Positions 5,815-5,920 of a stretch of 5,920 bases of DNA are shown here, piece after piece; positions within the stretch are counted from its first letter, which is position 1; each line of letters begins with the position of its first letter. The DNA is from CAYQUC01 sp048061315 (GTDB taxonomy: Bacteria; Pseudomonadota; Gammaproteobacteria; UBA6429; Thiohalophilaceae). A model generated the notes under the pieces. The model saw only the letters and a list, made by a program, of their open reading frames with translations, was not told the origin of the DNA and searched no databases. The translations under genes and the position numbers were made by a program. The DNA is taken from positions 1-5,920 of the forward strand of contig JBGMRJ010000131.1 in the NCBI GenBank assembly GCA_048061315.1. The letters are read 5' to 3'.

Positions 5815-5845
5815 AAAATTACTAAAATTGATATACCCAACTTAT

Positions 5846-5920
5846 TTACATACTACGTAATCGAATATTTAAACGGCTTTTAGTGCGCGCAGCTTTATTC
5901 TTATGAATTAAACCTTTATT
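5846..5920 (-). CDS. rpsT: 30S ribosomal protein S20, C-terminal end only
   Basis: S20 is a small-subunit protein that binds 16S rRNA. Only the last 24 codons and the TAA stop (5846-5848) are inside the window; the gene continues past the right edge. The translated end, NKGLIHKNKAARTKSRLN then IRLRSM, closely matches the S20 C-terminus (E. coli has KGLIHKNKAARHKANLT), with the basic helix typical of the family. The gene converges on proB and is followed by its own intrinsic terminator. Because the 5' part is unseen, completeness cannot be judged. Confidence 0.92.
   Translation of the reverse strand, partial: NKGLIHKNKAARTKSRLNIRLRSM

Overview
This window looks like a stretch of chromosome from an AT-rich gammaproteobacterium. 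The basis is the gene order (ispB divergent from rplU-rpmA-obgE-proB, then a convergent rpsT), together with an LPS gene (kdsB), an IspB-type octaprenyl synthase and a lipoprotein signal. From general knowledge, the ispB/rplU/rpmA/obgE/proB/rpsT neighbourhood matches that of Pseudomonas-like gammaproteobacteria. No species is claimed. The window is almost entirely core housekeeping DNA, and I see no defence, phage, secretion or biosynthetic island in it.

Layout. (1) Positions 1-365, minus strand: the first 121 residues of an unrecognised lipoprotein that continues past the left edge. Positions 366-552 are AT-rich spacer with no convincing gene or terminator. (2) Positions 553-2379, minus strand: ispB followed 17 bases later by kdsB, a likely two-gene transcript from a good sigma-70 promoter at 2418-2446. 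(3) Positions 2380-2632: divergent control region. It holds the ispB promoter, a tandem 8-base repeat, a strong rplU promoter with a GC-rich discriminator, and a leader hairpin. (4) Positions 2633-3283, plus strand: rplU-rpmA closed by a textbook intrinsic terminator. (5) Positions 3284-3433: a 91-bp inverted-repeat element lying between the terminator and obgE. (6) Positions 3434-5634, plus strand: obgE-proB, 14 bases apart. (7) Positions 5635-5845: a second, related inverted-repeat element with a different GC-rich hairpin element nested inside it, then the rpsT terminator. (8) Positions 5846-5920, minus strand: the last 24 codons of rpsT. No gene-free stretch exceeds 300 bases.

How the genes fit together. 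rplU, rpmA and rpsT are ribosomal protein genes, and obgE encodes a ribosome-associated GTPase, so the plus-strand block is translation-linked, with proline synthesis (proB) appended. ispB supplies the quinone side chain and kdsB activates KDO for LPS; their pairing looks positional rather than mechanistic. The most unusual content is the pair of related intergenic inverted repeats. One separates obgE from its usual ribosomal partners, and the other has apparently been interrupted by a second repeat. I found no convincing undescribed biological system.
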